This document shows positions 18,072 through 31,139 of a stretch of DNA of 64,000 nt, one piece after another. Position 1 is the stretch's first letter. Every line of letters starts with the position of its first letter. Location: assembly GCF_039908635.1 (NCBI RefSeq), contig NZ_CP150918.1, positions 5,596,001 through 5,660,000 on the forward strand, read 5' to 3'. The position numbers and the translations under genes are program-made. The notes beneath the pieces are model-generated. The model was given only the letters and a program-made list of their open reading frames with translations. It did no database searches and had not been told where the DNA came from. Origin of the DNA: Pseudomonas purpurea (lineage in GTDB: Bacteria; Pseudomonadota; Gammaproteobacteria; Pseudomonadales; Pseudomonadaceae).

Positions 18072-18677
18072 CTAAAGCAACTTACGAATCTCCTCCGGCA
18101 GAACCCTCATGTACCTCGAGGCTGGGTAGTCCAGACATAGCCTGGCGATACTCCGCACACTTCTATTCAGCTTGGCGATCATCGCCAGACGTTGCTCAGT
18201 CGACAATTGTCTTTGGAAAAAACCATTCGACAGATAAGCACGGGTGTAATGAAACACGGCTAAATCGACCCACCGGTAATCTGCTGTACGAACAAAGCCA
18301 TTGTTGATCTCGCGACATTTCAGTTCTTTGAGCCACTGGTTGATGCCACTCGGCGCATCCAGTAAAAAAACCATCGGCACAATAACTTCCTGCTCGGCCG
18401 ACTTGTCACCTTCCACCGTCCACGGTTTGAATCGCCACTGCCCTATCGCTACCCTGGTCGCTTCGGCGAGCCCCGGATGGTCGCTTTGCAAAATGTTGAT
18501 CTTGCTGACTGACCCATCGGCATGAACGGTGAAACCGGCCCGCACATCGCCGGTAATCCCTGCTCTGTAAAGCGCCCTGGGGTAAAGCGGCTCTGGATTG
18601 CTTTCCGGTATCAGAAACACCTCTGCGGCCCAGGTAGCACCAGACAACACAAGCAGAAAAAACATAAGCCACCGCAT
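18072..18677 (-). CDS. Periplasmic protein with a TonB C-terminal domain
   Basis: ATG 18677 gives 201 residues with a signal peptide (MRWLMFFLLVLSGATWAAEV); a start 15 codons upstream (18722) would put non-hydrophobic residues before it. Residues about 20-110 match the TonB C-terminal fold: NPEPLYPRALYRAGITGDVR, GFTVHADGSVSKINIL, and QWRFKPWTV. The rest (about 115-201) is helical and unassigned. It lacks the long proline-rich spacer of a true TonB, so it cannot span the periplasm as TonB does. It is convergent with the pyocin/immunity pair, in the same insert. Function unknown. Confidence 0.75.
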   Translation of the reverse strand: MRWLMFFLLVLSGATWAAEVFLIPESNPEPLYPRALYRAGITGDVRAGFTVHADGSVSKINILQSDHPGLAEATRVAIGQWRFKPWTVEGDKSAEQEVIVPMVFLLDAPSGINQWLKELKCREINNGFVRTADYRWVDLAVFHYTRAYLSNGFFQRQLSTEQRLAMIAKLNRSVRSIARLCLDYPASRYMRVLPEEIRKLL

Positions 18678-18877
18678 AACCCGACTCCCCCGCAACTGAA
18701 ATGCCGAATTTGGCATCCGCACGAAGGTTAAGGCTCAAACCCCAGAATCTAAATGCGGCGACCTCTCATTAGAGCCAAGGAAATTTCCCAAAACTGCGCC
18801 CTACGTTGCGCGCAAGAACCGCATTCAGGCCTGCGGGTAATGATTCCCACAACGCCCTTCCCTTACACCCAGGCGAC

Positions 18878-18895
18878 ATGTTCATAAAAGAACAT
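18878..18895. promoter_or_regulatory. Candidate GlpR operator 1 upstream of glpT
   Basis: ATGTTC-ATAAAA-GAACAT is a perfect inverted repeat with the ATGTTC/GAACAT half-sites of GlpR operators. It lies 110 bases before the glpT start. Confidence 0.55.
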
Positions 18896-18943
18896 GCGAT
18901 CTGGCGCACTTCTCCCTGTTTCGTGGACGACAAGCGGTGCTAT

Positions 18944-18957
18944 TTTCGGTAACGAAA
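18944..18957. promoter_or_regulatory. Candidate GlpR operator 2 upstream of glpT
   Basis: TTTCG-GTAA-CGAAA is a perfect inverted repeat resembling the TTCG-N4-CGAA core of the GlpR consensus. It lies about 48 bases before the glpT ATG, where it would overlap the promoter. Confidence 0.5.
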
Positions 18958-19005
18958 CTGTAACATTCGCATCCGCAGTCAAAACAAGAAATTTGGAGCT
19001 CTTGA

Positions 19006-20357
19006 ATGTTTGCTTTCTTTCGACCTGCCGCACATCAGGCTCCATTGCCTGAAGAACACGTAGACAGCACGTACCGGCGCTTGCGCTGGCAAATTTTCGC
19101 AGGGATTTTCATTGGCTACGCGGGTTACTACCTGCTGCGCAAGAACTTCTCCCTGGCCATGCCGTACCTGATTGAAGAAGGCTACACCCGGGGCCAACTG
19201 GGCCTGGCCATGTCGGCAATCGCGATTGCCTATGGCTTGTCGAAATTCCTGATGGGGTTGGTCTCCGACCGTTCCAACCCGCGTTACTTCCTGCCGTTCG
19301 GCCTGCTGGTGTCGGCCGGGGTGATGTTCGTGTTCGGTTTCGCACCGTGGGCGACCTCCAGCGTAACCATGATGTTCATCCTGCTGTTCATCAACGGCTG
19401 GGCCCAGGGCATGGGGTGGCCGCCAAGTGGCCGGACCATGGTGCACTGGTGGTCGCAGAAGGAACGCGGTGGCGTGGTGTCGGTATGGAACGTCGCGCAT
19501 AACGTCGGCGGCGGCCTGATCGGCCCGCTGTTCCTGATCGGCATGGGCTTGTTCAACGACTGGCACGCTGCGTTCTATGTTCCTGCTGCCGTGGCGCTGC
19601 TTGTGGCAGTGTTTGCCTTCATCGTGATGCGCGACACCCCACAATCGGTAGGGGCCTGCCTCCTATCGAGCAATACAAGAACGATTACCCGCACGGCTAC
19701 GATGCCAGCCACGAAGAAGAATTCAGCGCCAAGGACATCTTCGTCAAATACGTGCTGCGCAACAAAATGCTCTGGTACATCGCCCTGGCCAACGTGTTCG
19801 TCTACCTGCTGCGCTACGGCGTACTGGACTGGGCACCGACCTACCTGAAGGAAGCCAAGCACTTCGACGTGGATAAAACCTCGTGGGCGTACTTCCTCTA
19901 CGAGTGGGCCGGTATCCCGGGCACGCTGCTGTGTGGCTGGATGTCAGACAAGGTGTTCCGTGGCAACCGTGGCCTGACCGGCATGGTGTTCATGGCACTG
20001 GTAACCGTCGCGACCCTGGTGTACTGGCTGAACCCGGCCGGCAACCCGACCGTCGACATGATCGCCCTGTTCTCCATCGGCTTCCTGATCTACGGTCCGG
20101 TCATGCTGATCGGCCTGCAAGCGCTGGAGTTGGCACCGAAGAAAGCGGCCGGTACGGCTGCGGGCTTCACCGGTCTGTTCGGGTATCTGGGGGGGTCGGT
20201 CGCGGCCAGTGCAGCCATGGGCTACACCGTGGACCACTTCGGCTGGGACGGCGGTTTCGTGCTGCTGATCGGCGCCTGCCTGTTGGCTATGGCCTTCCTG
20301 GCGCCGACCTTGTGGCACAAGCAAGTCGCCAGCCAGAGCCGCGAAGCTGTCGCTTAA
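19006..20357 (+). pseudogene. glpT: Glycerol-3-phosphate transporter GlpT, frameshifted at 19651-19654
   Basis: Two frames (19006 to about 19650, and about 19653-20357) together give an MFS antiporter of normal length: [40 protein letters not shown] and FLLF-type helices in the first, [40 protein letters not shown] and [20 protein letters not shown] in the second. The shift occurs after MRDTPQSVG, where GGGG stands and GG would restore [13 protein letters not shown]. GlpT imports glycerol-3-phosphate in exchange for phosphate and is the known entry route for fosfomycin in P. aeruginosa. It overlaps the convergent chaC-like gene by four bases. It may be a real knockout or a sequence error. Confidence 0.9.
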
Positions 20358-21001
20358 TGCGCAGCTGATTTACACCGCTTGAGCCGCGCCTCCAGATTCC
20401 GGTCTGGCATGGCGTGGCTGCGCAGGGCGTTGACGGTCTGCTCGACATAATCGCGAGTCGTGCCGTAACGCCCGCAAGCGCTTTCAAATACCTGGCTCAG
20501 CACATGATCCGGCAAGTTGCCGGCGTAGCTCGGCAAGTGTCGCTCCAGCACAAACCCCAAGGCCTGTACCTGGCTTCCGTCTTCGAGGCGGCAGTTGAGC
20601 CAGTGTGGGCGATACGAAGGGTAAGGCATCTCGCGCTGCCACAAGGCGTACAAGGACGCCTCAAGCTGTTCTTCCGGCAAGCGGTACGCGAAACCGCTGC
20701 ACGAACCGCCACGATCCAGACCAAACACCAGACCGGGCATTTCCGGCGTACCCCGGTGCTCGTGAGACCACAGGTACAAGCCGCGATGGTAGCCGTGCAC
20801 TCGCCCACGCACCCGCTCGACCGCCGAGCATTCCGGGCGCCAGATCAATGAACCGTAAGCAAATAACCAGACCGGCCCGCCCTTGTGCCGGGCCATGGTG
20901 GCCTGCATCGAGTCGAGCAATTGTTCGTGCGTGAGTTGCGCGCCCAGATCGAGCTGCGGAGGGTAAGCCAGGTTCAGAAAAGCAGATTCAATGGCGGTCA
21001 T
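20354..21001 (-). CDS. ChaC-family gamma-glutamylcyclotransferase
   Basis: A 215-residue protein with the family signature [14 protein letters not shown] (YGSL binds the gamma-glutamyl group) near residue 45, followed by [20 protein letters not shown] and [20 protein letters not shown]. ChaC enzymes cleave glutathione to 5-oxoproline and Cys-Gly; older annotation calls them cation transport regulators. The 193-base gap upstream contains the palindrome TATTTATC-N7-GATAAATA at 21135-21157. Confidence 0.9.
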   Translation of the reverse strand: MTAIESAFLNLAYPPQLDLGAQLTHEQLLDSMQATMARHKGGPVWLFAYGSLIWRPECSAVERVRGRVHGYHRGLYLWSHEHRGTPEMPGLVFGLDRGGSCSGFAYRLPEEQLEASLYALWQREMPYPSYRPHWLNCRLEDGSQVQALGFVLERHLPSYAGNLPDHVLSQVFESACGRYGTTRDYVEQTVNALRSHAMPDRNLEARLKRCKSAAH

Positions 21002-21134
21002 GGCGAATAGCGTTCAGCTCCCCGCGAGTAAGGAATTACTTAATAGAACGCACAGCTGTAACCCTAAGGCACATTCGTTTTAAGGTAAGTTGAATGCCGC
21101 GAACGTCGGCGAACACGTCGATATACCCTAACGA

Positions 21135-21157
21135 TATTTATCCTTGATAGATAAATA
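21135..21157. promoter_or_regulatory. Palindrome upstream of the chaC-like gene
   Basis: Perfect eight-base arms TATTTATC and GATAAATA with a seven-base spacer, in an AT-rich stretch between the ubiD operon end and the chaC start. Spacing fits a dimeric repressor site; no regulator is identified. Confidence 0.35.
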
Positions 21158-21194
21158 CCGAAAGGCTATATAGCGCGTTATAAGAGGCGGCTTG

Positions 21195-22169
21195 TCAGGC
21201 TTCGGGGCGTGGCGCGTAGGCAAATACGTCGGCGCGCATCTGGTGCGCGTCCATTCCGGCATTCACCAGCGCGTCGAGGGTGGCGTAGATCATGGCCGGT
21301 GAGCCGCTGGCGTAAACGTGCACCGCCGACAGGTCGCCGATGTCTTCGCTGACAGCTTCATGCAGCAAGCCGCAGCGCCCTTCCCAGCCGCAGAGGTCGC
21401 TGACCACTTTGTGCAGGTACAGGTTGGGGGTTTGCAACCACTGATCCCAGTGGTCGATCTGATAAAAGTCGTCTGGGCGGCGCACGCCCCAATACAGGTG
21501 CACCGGGTGTTTGAAACCCTTGGCCCGGCAATGTTCGATCAGGCTGTGCATCTGCGCCATGCCGGTACCGGCGGCAATCAACACCAGCGGGCCGTCAGGC
21601 AATTCAGACAAGTGGGTATCACCGAACGGTAACTCGACCCGCACCATGGCACTGCGTTGCAGTTGTTCAAGCAAGGTTTGCGCACTGGTTTCGCGTACCA
21701 GCACGTGCAGCTCCAGGTCACGCCCCGAATGCGGGGCCGAGGCCAGCGAGAAGGCGGACTTCTCGCCACTCTCACGCTCCAGCAACAGATACTGGCCAGC
21801 GTGATAGCGCGGTGGCTTGCCGGCCGGCGCACGCAGGCGCACCCGCCAGACATCGCCGCCGACTTCAAGGCATTCAGTCACCTGACACGACAAACTGCGC
21901 ACCGGCAGTTCTCCCAGCGCAAGGACGCCATCCCACAACACGATGCAGTCTTCCAGCGGCTCTGCTATGCAAGTGTAGAACTCACCGTGGTCGCGCACAT
22001 CGCCAGCCTGCTCGACCCGGCCTTCAACCAGCAACGCCGCACAGACGTGGCAGTTGCCATTGCGGCAGCTTTGCGGACAGTCATAGCCCAGCCGCCGCGC
22101 TCCATCGAGTATCCGCTCGCCGGGCAGTATCTCAAGCACTGCTCCGGAGGGCTGCAAGGTTACACGCAT
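21195..22169 (-). CDS. Ferredoxin-domain flavin oxidoreductase (CDP-6-deoxy-delta-3,4-glucoseen reductase-like)
   Basis: A 324-residue electron-transfer protein. The plant-type [2Fe-2S] domain (1-90) has CPQSCRNGNCHVC and the fourth cysteine in YTCIAEP. The FNR-like module follows: FAD site (about 100-190) with RYHAGQYLLLE and SAFSLASAPH, and NAD(P) site with LVLIAAGTGMAQMHSLIEH. It moves electrons from NAD(P)H to an unknown acceptor. ATG 22169 overlaps the ubiD stop as TGATG. The coupling recalls the E. coli ubiD-fre neighbours and suggests a redox link to UbiD or its prenyl-flavin, which is inference. Confidence 0.85.
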   Translation of the reverse strand: MRVTLQPSGAVLEILPGERILDGARRLGYDCPQSCRNGNCHVCAALLVEGRVEQAGDVRDHGEFYTCIAEPLEDCIVLWDGVLALGELPVRSLSCQVTECLEVGGDVWRVRLRAPAGKPPRYHAGQYLLLERESGEKSAFSLASAPHSGRDLELHVLVRETSAQTLLEQLQRSAMVRVELPFGDTHLSELPDGPLVLIAAGTGMAQMHSLIEHCRAKGFKHPVHLYWGVRRPDDFYQIDHWDQWLQTPNLYLHKVVSDLCGWEGRCGLLHEAVSEDIGDLSAVHVYASGSPAMIYATLDALVNAGMDAHQMRADVFAYAPRPEA

Positions 22170-23635
22170 CAATCTATTCCTAACTGATTCCAGATGGCAT
22201 CGATCCGGCGTGTCACCGCCTCATCCTTGACGATTACCCGGCCCCACTCGCGGGTGGTTTCACCGGGCCATTTATGCGTGGCATCGAGCCCCATCTTCGA
22301 ACCCAGGCCGGAAATCGGCGAGGCGAAGTCGAGGTAGTCGATCGGCGTGTTGTCGATCATCACCGTATCGCGCTTGGGGTCCATGCGCGTGGTGATGGCC
22401 CAGATCACGTCGTTCCAGTCGCGGGCGTTGATATCGTCGTCAGTGACGATAACGAACTTGGTGTACATGAACTGTCGCAAAAACGACCACACACCCAGCA
22501 TTACCCGCTTGGCATGGCCTGGGTACTGCTTCTTCATGGTCACAATGGCCATGCGGTACGAGCAGCCTTCGGGCGGCAGGTAGAAGTCGGTGATCTCCGG
22601 GAACTGCTTTTGCAGGATCGGCACGAACACTTCGTTCAACGCCACGCCGAGGATCGCCGGCTCATCCGGTGGACGGCCGGTGTAGGTGCTGTGGTAGATC
22701 GGCTTGATACGGTGGGTGATGCGCTCGACGGTGAACACCGGGAAGCTGTCGACTTCGTTGTAATAGCCGGTGTGGTCGCCATACGGACCTTCGTCGGCCA
22801 TCTCGCCCGGATGGATCACGCCTTCCAGGATGATTTCGGCCGTTGCAGGCACTTGCAGGTCGTTGCCACGGCACTTCACCAGCTCGGTGCGGTTACCGCG
22901 CAGCAGGCCGGCAAAGGCGTACTCGGACAGGCTGTCCGGCACTGGCGTCACGGCTCCGAGGATGGTCGCCGGGTCGGCGCCCAGCGCCACGGACACCGGG
23001 AATGGCTGGCCAGGGTGTTTTTCGCACCACTCGCGGTAGTCCAGCGCGCCGCCACGGTGGCTCAGCCAGCGCATGATGACTTTGTTGCGGCCAATCACTT
23101 GCTGACGATAGATGCCGAGGTTCTGACGGTCCTTGTTCGGACCTTTGGTGACGGTCAGGCCCCAGGTGATCAGCGGGCCGACATCGCCCGGCCAGCAGGT
23201 CTGCACCGGCAGCATCGCCAGGTCGACGTCATCACCTTCGATGACCACTTCCTGGCACACCGCGTCCTTGACGACTTTCGGCGCCATGGAAATGATCTTG
23301 CGGAAGATCGGCAGCTTGGACCACGCGTCTTTCAGACCTTTCGGCGGCTCGGGCTCTTTGAGGAAGGCCAGCAACTTGCCGATCTCGCGCAGTTCGCTGA
23401 CGGCTTCGGCGCCCATGCCCAGGGCCACGCGCTCAGGCGTGCCAAACAGGTTGCCGAGGACAGGGATGTCGTAACCGGTCGGGTTTTCGAACAGCAACGC
23501 CGGGCCTTTGGCCCGCAAGGTGCGATCGCAGACCTCGGTCATTTCCAGCACTGGGGACACCGGAACCTGGATGCGCTTGAGCTCACCGCGCTGTTCCAGG
23601 CCGCTGATAAAGTCGCGCAAGTCGCGATACTGCAT
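22169..23635 (-). CDS. ubiD: 4-hydroxy-3-polyprenylbenzoate decarboxylase UbiD
   Basis: From ATG 23635 ([20 protein letters not shown]) this is 488 residues, the family norm; a longer reading from 23692 adds a non-conserved leader. Family motifs include [35 protein letters not shown] and [15 protein letters not shown]. The enzyme decarboxylates 4-hydroxy-3-polyprenylbenzoate in ubiquinone synthesis using prenylated FMN made by UbiX. It forms a two-gene operon with the ferredoxin reductase. Confidence 0.95.
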   Translation of the reverse strand: MQYRDLRDFISGLEQRGELKRIQVPVSPVLEMTEVCDRTLRAKGPALLFENPTGYDIPVLGNLFGTPERVALGMGAEAVSELREIGKLLAFLKEPEPPKGLKDAWSKLPIFRKIISMAPKVVKDAVCQEVVIEGDDVDLAMLPVQTCWPGDVGPLITWGLTVTKGPNKDRQNLGIYRQQVIGRNKVIMRWLSHRGGALDYREWCEKHPGQPFPVSVALGADPATILGAVTPVPDSLSEYAFAGLLRGNRTELVKCRGNDLQVPATAEIILEGVIHPGEMADEGPYGDHTGYYNEVDSFPVFTVERITHRIKPIYHSTYTGRPPDEPAILGVALNEVFVPILQKQFPEITDFYLPPEGCSYRMAIVTMKKQYPGHAKRVMLGVWSFLRQFMYTKFVIVTDDDINARDWNDVIWAITTRMDPKRDTVMIDNTPIDYLDFASPISGLGSKMGLDATHKWPGETTREWGRVIVKDEAVTRRIDAIWNQLGID

Positions 23636-23734
23636 GCAAAAGCCTCGTTTTGGCCGTGGCGTACGGGGGCATGAGTGTAGCCTCGAACCCACCTGTTCAG
23701 AAGAGTGACCTGCCAGTTCATAAAAGGTCAGATA

Positions 23735-23760
23735 GCAAAAAGCCGGGTTTCCCCGGCTCT
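23735..23760 (-). terminator. Rho-independent terminator after rho
   Basis: Read on the minus strand: AGCCGGG-GAAA-CCCGGCT followed by TTTTT. It lies 18 bases past the rho stop. Confidence 0.85.
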
Positions 23761-23776
23761 TGCTGGCCTGCTCGAC

Positions 23777-25036
<1,260 letters not shown>

Positions 25037-25232
25037 ATAGGAATGACGTAATCATTTATGGAGGGGGGAAATTAAGCTTTTGGCTTAATGAGGCCGCGCC
25101 GCAGAGAAGGCGACAGGATCGCGTACTAATTCGAAAAGGAGAGCGTCGGCGACGGCTTGCAGGGGGCATTGGAGAAACCAGTGCGGGGCCGAATGTAACA
25201 CCTGAGTTTCGGAGCGTCTAGCCCTGAATAAT

Positions 25233-25263
25233 GAAAAAGCCCCGCAGTTTGCGGGGCTTTTTC
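25233..25263. terminator. Bidirectional-looking terminator after trxA
   Basis: Arms GAAAAAGCCCCGCA and TGCGGGGCTTTTTC around TT, 20 bases past the trxA stop. It separates trxA from rho transcription. Confidence 0.88.
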
Positions 25264-25282
25264 AGGACACTCGTAACGACGC

Positions 25283-25612
25283 TTAGATGTTGGCGTCGAG
25301 GAAAGCAGCCAGTTGCGACTTCGACAGCGCGCCAACCTTGGTCGCTTCGACATTGCCGTTCTTGAACAGCATCAGGGTCGGGATACCACGCACGCCATGC
25401 TTGGCCGGGGTTTCCTGGTTTTCGTCGATGTTCAGCTTGGCAACGATCAGCTTGCCTTCATACGTCGAAGCAATTTCGTCCAGAACCGGGGCGATCATTT
25501 TGCAAGGGCCGCACCATTCAGCCCAGTAATCGACCAGCACAGGGCCGTCGGCTTTCAGTACTTCCTGCTCGAAGCTAGCGTCGGTGACGTGCTTGATAAG
25601 ATCGCTGCTCAT
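25283..25612 (-). CDS. trxA: Thioredoxin 1
   Basis: ATG 25612, after GGAGACATCC, gives 109 residues. The thioredoxin active site reads [14 protein letters not shown] (WCGPC) near residue 33, with the cis-proline loop [14 protein letters not shown]. It reduces protein disulfides in the cytoplasm with thioredoxin reductase. A 14-codon upstream extension is not conserved-looking. Confidence 0.97.
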   Translation of the reverse strand: MSSDLIKHVTDASFEQEVLKADGPVLVDYWAEWCGPCKMIAPVLDEIASTYEGKLIVAKLNIDENQETPAKHGVRGIPTLMLFKNGNVEATKVGALSKSQLAAFLDANI

Positions 25613-25891
25613 GGATGTCTCCGGGGTTGTAAGCAAAAAAACGTGGCCCATCATAGCCGCCCTGCCCGCGTTCAGGAAGCCGCAGATGATTGAGTCTCAC
25701 TATGGCCGCCCATGACGTTGGGTATAGCTCAAGTCACGGCGCGACGGGAGCCATCAAGCCGATTGCGCTGCTGTTACGCACGCCGGGACGTGCTCTGGAT
25801 CAAGGATCGCGGCCATCGGCGGCGGCTGCGCGTTGGCGGCGGCGGTTGATCGTGGCACGATGGTCGGGTTATCGACCGAGATCCTTTAACC

Positions 25892-27394
25892 ATGCCGCAA
25901 TCCCAAGCCAAGAATCTGTCCCTGATCGCCGCCATCGACCTGGGCTCCAACAGCTTCCATATGGTCGTGGCCAAGGCCCAGAACGGCGAAATCCGTATCC
26001 TTGAGCGGCTCGGCGAGAAGGTTCAGCTGGCCGCCGGGATCGACGAAGAACGTCGCCTGAGCGAAGAATCCATGCAGCGCGGGCTCGATTGCCTGAAGCG
26101 GTTCGCCCAACTGATCAACGGTATGCCCCTGGGCGCCGTGCGGATCGTCGGCACCAACGCCCTGCGTGAAGCGCGCAACCGCGTCGAGTTCATCCGCCGC
26201 GCCGAAGAAATCCTCGGCCACCCGGTGGAAGTCATCTCTGGCCGTGAAGAAGCGCGCCTGATCTACCTGGGCGTTTCCCATACCCTCGCCGACACCCCGG
26301 GTAAGCGCCTGGTGACCGACATCGGCGGCGGCAGTACCGAATTCATCATTGGCCAGCGCTTCGAACCGCTGCTGCGCGAAAGCCTGCAAATGGGCTGCGT
26401 AAGCTACACCCAGCGCTATTTCAAGGACGGCAAGATCACCCCGGCCCGCTATGCCCAGGCATACACCGCGGCACGGCTGGAGATCATGAGCATCGAGCAC
26501 GCCCTGCACCGCCTGACCTGGGATGAAGCCATCGGCTCCTCGGGCACCATTCGTGCCATCGGCCTGGCGCTCAAGGCGGGCGGCCACGGTACCGGCGAGG
26601 TCAACGCCGAAGGCCTGGCCTGGCTCAAACGCAAGTTGTTCAAGCTCGGTGACGCCGAGAAAATCGACTTCGAAGGCATCAAGCCCGACCGCCGGGCGAT
26701 TTTCCCGGCGGGCCTGGCCATTCTCGAAGCGATCTTCGATGCCCTCGAACTGCAACGCATGGACCACTGTGAGGGCGCCCTGCGCGAAGGCGTGCTCTAC
26801 GACCTGTTGGGCCGGCATCACCACGAAGACGTCCGTGAACGCACCTTGAGCTCCTTGATGGAGCGTTATCACGTTGATCTGGAACAAGCGGCACGGGTCG
26901 AGCGCAAGGCGCTGCATGCCTTCGATCAAGTGGCCGAAGACTGGGACCTGGAAGACGGGATCTGGCGCGAGCTGCTGGGCTGGGCGGCCAAGGTGCATGA
27001 AGTCGGGCTGGACATTGCCCACTACCATTACCACAAGCACGGTGCCTACCTGATCGAGCACTCGGACCTCGCCGGGTTCTCCCGCGAAGACCAACTGATG
27101 CTCGCGCTACTGGTACGCGGGCACCGCCGCAACATTCCCAGGGACAAGTTTGCCGAGTTCGGCGACGAAGGCATCAAGCTGATTCGCCTGTGCGTGCTGC
27201 TGCGCTTTGCGATTCTGTTCCATCACATCCGCGGCACCCAGGCGATGCCGCAAGTGGAACTGCACGCCGATGGCGACAGCCTGGATGTGCTGTTCCCGGA
27301 AAACTGGCTGGATGACAACCAACTGACCCAGGCTGACTTCGCGCTGGAAGCGGAGTGGCTGACACGGGTCGGCTTCGTGCTGAACGTGCGCTAA
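25892..27394 (+). CDS. ppx: Exopolyphosphatase
   Basis: A 500-residue Ppx/GppA-family enzyme. The ASKHA fold's phosphate-1 motif is [18 protein letters not shown] and the phosphate-2 motif [14 protein letters not shown]; a C-terminal HD-like helical domain begins near residue 315. It degrades polyphosphate processively from the ends and can also act on pppGpp. It is convergent with ppk, its biosynthetic counterpart, rather than in the same operon as in E. coli. The 279-base gap before it shows no other gene. Confidence 0.96.
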   Translation: MPQSQAKNLSLIAAIDLGSNSFHMVVAKAQNGEIRILERLGEKVQLAAGIDEERRLSEESMQRGLDCLKRFAQLINGMPLGAVRIVGTNALREARNRVEFIRRAEEILGHPVEVISGREEARLIYLGVSHTLADTPGKRLVTDIGGGSTEFIIGQRFEPLLRESLQMGCVSYTQRYFKDGKITPARYAQAYTAARLEIMSIEHALHRLTWDEAIGSSGTIRAIGLALKAGGHGTGEVNAEGLAWLKRKLFKLGDAEKIDFEGIKPDRRAIFPAGLAILEAIFDALELQRMDHCEGALREGVLYDLLGRHHHEDVRERTLSSLMERYHVDLEQAARVERKALHAFDQVAEDWDLEDGIWRELLGWAAKVHEVGLDIAHYHYHKHGAYLIEHSDLAGFSREDQLMLALLVRGHRRNIPRDKFAEFGDEGIKLIRLCVLLRFAILFHHIRGTQAMPQVELHADGDSLDVLFPENWLDDNQLTQADFALEAEWLTRVGFVLNVR

Positions 27395-27422
27395 AACACC
27401 CGCAAGGGCGAACACAACCCCC

Positions 27423-27450
27423 GTGGCGAGGGAGCAAGCTCCCTTGCCAC
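27423..27450. repeat. 28-bp REP-type palindrome between ppx and ppk
   Basis: Near-perfect copy of the GTGGCGAGGGAGC hairpin with one mismatch in the right arm (CCCTTGCC). It sits between the ppx stop and a true terminator. Confidence 0.8.
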
Positions 27451-27467
27451 AGGTATGTCGCTAAAAC

Positions 27468-27500
27468 AAAAATGGCGATCCGCAAGGATCGCCATTTTTT
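27468..27500. terminator. Bidirectional terminator between convergent ppx and ppk
   Basis: Arms AAAAATGGCGATCC and GGATCGCCATTTTT with loop GCAA. A and T runs on both sides serve both genes. Confidence 0.9.
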
Positions 27501-27520
27501 ATTGCGCCAACACCTTCGCG

Positions 27521-29743
27521 TTAATTCACGGTCAGAATCGGGCTGCCCAAACGCTCGAGCAAGGTCGCCTGGGCGCTGCGCGGGTTCTGGTTGCCGGTCG
27601 GCGTGTTGCGGATGTACCGGCCGTCCGACTGCAAGCTCCAGCTGTGGGTGTTATCGGTGAGATAACTTTCCAGCTCTTTCTTGACCCGCAGAATCAGCTT
27701 CTTGCCTTCGACCGGGAAGCAGGTCTCGACGCGCTTGTCGAGGTTGCGCTCCATCCAGTCGGCACTCGACAGGAACATCTGCTCCTCGCCACCGTTGAGG
27801 AAGTAGAAGACCCGCGTGTGCTCCAGGAACCGCCCGATGATCGAACGCACGTGGATGTTGTGCGAAACCCCGGCAATGCCCGGCCGCAGGCAGCACATGC
27901 CACGCACTACCAAGTCGATGCGCACCCCGGACTGACTGGCCTTGTACAGCGCGCGGATGATTTTCGGATCGGTCAGCGAGTTGAATTTGGCGATGATGTG
28001 CGCCGGTTTGCCGTCGAGGGCGAACTGGGTTTCGCGGGCAATCATGTCGAGCATGCCCTTTTTCAAGGTGAACGGCGCATGCAGCAGTTTCTTCATGCGC
28101 AACGTCTTGCCCATGCCGATCAACTGGCTGAACAGTTTGCCGACGTCTTCACACAAGGCGTCATCGGAGGTCAGCAAGCTGTAGTCGGTGTACAGGCGAG
28201 CGTTGGCCGCGTGGTAGTTGCCCGTGCCCAAGTGCGCGTAACGGACAATTTCGCCGGCCTCGCGACGCAGGATCAGCATCATCTTGGCGTGGGTCTTGAA
28301 GCCGACCACGCCGTAGATCACCACCGCACCGGCCGCTTGCAGACGGCTGGCCAGTTGCAGGTTGGACTCTTCGTCAAACCGCGCACGCAACTCGATCACC
28401 GCCGTGACTTCCTTGCCGTTACGCGCCGCGTCCACCAGGGCATCGACGATTTCCGAGTTGGCGCCGCTGCGGTACAGCGTCTGGCGCACGGCCAGAACAT
28501 GCGGGTCCTTGGCGGCCTGACGCAGCAGGTCGACCACCGGGGTGAAGGACTCGAACGGGTGCAGCAGCAGGATGTCCTGCTTGCTGATCACGCTGAAAAT
28601 GTTCTCGCTGTTTTGCAGCAGTTTCGGAATCTGCGGGGTAAACGGCGTGTATTGCAGCTCCGGGTGGCTGTCCAGGCCGGTAATGCTGAACAGCCGCGTG
28701 AGGTTCACCGGGCCGTTGACCTGATACAACTCGGTCTCGTGCAGGTTGAACTGCTTGAGCAAGTAGTCGGACAGGTGTTTCGGGCAGGTGTCGGCCACTT
28801 CCAGACGTACCGCATCGCCGTAACGTCGGGAGAACAGTTCGCCGCGCAACGCGCGGGCCAGGTCTTCGACGTCTTCGGTGTCGACGGCCAGGTCGGCGTT
28901 CCGGGTCAGGCGGAACTGGTAGCAGCCCTTTACCTTCATGCCCTGGAATAGGTCATCGGCGTGCGCGTGGATCATTGACGACAGGAACACATAGTTGTCG
29001 CCGGCGCCACCCACTTCTTCCGGCAGCTTGATGATCCGTGGCAACAAACGCGGTGCCGGGATGATCGCCAGACCCGAATCGCGACCGAAGGCGTCGATGC
29101 CTTCGAGCTCGACGATAAAGTTCAGGCTCTTGTTCACCAACAACGGGAACGGGTGCGTCGGGTCGAGGCCGATCGGGGTGATGATCGGCGCGATCTCGTC
29201 GCGGAAATAGCGGCGCACCCAGGTTTTGATCTTGGTGGTCCAGTGACGCCGACGGATGAAGCGGACCTGATGTTTCTCAAGTTCCGGCAACAGGATGTCG
29301 TTGAGGATCGCGTACTGGCGGTCCACGTGACCGTGTACCAGTTCACTGATGCGCGCCAGGGCCTGATGCGGTTGCAGGCCATCGGCACCCGCCTGTTCAC
29401 GGGCGAAGGTGATCTGTTTCTTGAGCCCCGCCACGCGAATCTCGAAGAACTCGTCCAGGTTGCTGGAGAAGATAAGCAAAAACTTCAGCCGTTCCAGCAA
29501 CGGGTAGGACTCATCCAGCGCCTGTTCCAGCACGCGGATGTTGAATTGCAGTTGTGACAGCTCGCGATGAATGTACAGGCTGCTGTCATCAAGACCCGGG
29601 ATGACAATCGTCGGCGCCGCTTGCGCAGGCTCCGCGACCACCGCGGGTGGAGCCGGCTCCAGAGCTGGCTCGGTTTCGACGACGTGCTCGACCACGGGTT
29701 GAGCGTCTTTTACGGCAACTTCAGTGAGTCCTTCGGTATTCAT
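27521..29743 (-). CDS. ppk: Polyphosphate kinase 1
   Basis: A 740-residue enzyme with the four Ppk1 domains: N domain ([20 protein letters not shown] from about residue 53), head domain, and two catalytic PLD-like domains. The autophosphorylated histidine lies in [20 protein letters not shown] and a second catalytic region in [19 protein letters not shown]. It makes polyphosphate from ATP. A 50-residue acidic, Pro/Ala-rich extension precedes the conserved region, as in other pseudomonads. The start follows CCAGGAAC, and it is 18 bases downstream of hemB on the same strand. Confidence 0.96.
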   Translation of the reverse strand: MNTEGLTEVAVKDAQPVVEHVVETEPALEPAPPAVVAEPAQAAPTIVIPGLDDSSLYIHRELSQLQFNIRVLEQALDESYPLLERLKFLLIFSSNLDEFFEIRVAGLKKQITFAREQAGADGLQPHQALARISELVHGHVDRQYAILNDILLPELEKHQVRFIRRRHWTTKIKTWVRRYFRDEIAPIITPIGLDPTHPFPLLVNKSLNFIVELEGIDAFGRDSGLAIIPAPRLLPRIIKLPEEVGGAGDNYVFLSSMIHAHADDLFQGMKVKGCYQFRLTRNADLAVDTEDVEDLARALRGELFSRRYGDAVRLEVADTCPKHLSDYLLKQFNLHETELYQVNGPVNLTRLFSITGLDSHPELQYTPFTPQIPKLLQNSENIFSVISKQDILLLHPFESFTPVVDLLRQAAKDPHVLAVRQTLYRSGANSEIVDALVDAARNGKEVTAVIELRARFDEESNLQLASRLQAAGAVVIYGVVGFKTHAKMMLILRREAGEIVRYAHLGTGNYHAANARLYTDYSLLTSDDALCEDVGKLFSQLIGMGKTLRMKKLLHAPFTLKKGMLDMIARETQFALDGKPAHIIAKFNSLTDPKIIRALYKASQSGVRIDLVVRGMCCLRPGIAGVSHNIHVRSIIGRFLEHTRVFYFLNGGEEQMFLSSADWMERNLDKRVETCFPVEGKKLILRVKKELESYLTDNTHSWSLQSDGRYIRNTPTGNQNPRSAQATLLERLGSPILTVN

Positions 29744-29761
29744 CGAATGTTCCTGGGAGGG

Positions 29762-31139
<1,378 letters not shown>

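Noticed and set aside
22274..23674. 466-codon open frame on the plus strand opposite ubiD
   Set aside because: It is the antisense of a well-conserved gene; GC-rich third positions keep it open. No RBS and no family motif.
25655..25891. Possible genes in the gap between trxA and ppx
   Set aside because: Frames are short, without RBS; only promoter sequence is expected.
27455..28951. 498-codon plus-strand frame opposite ppk
   Set aside because: Antisense shadow of ppk; composition and codon use are those of a mirrored gene.
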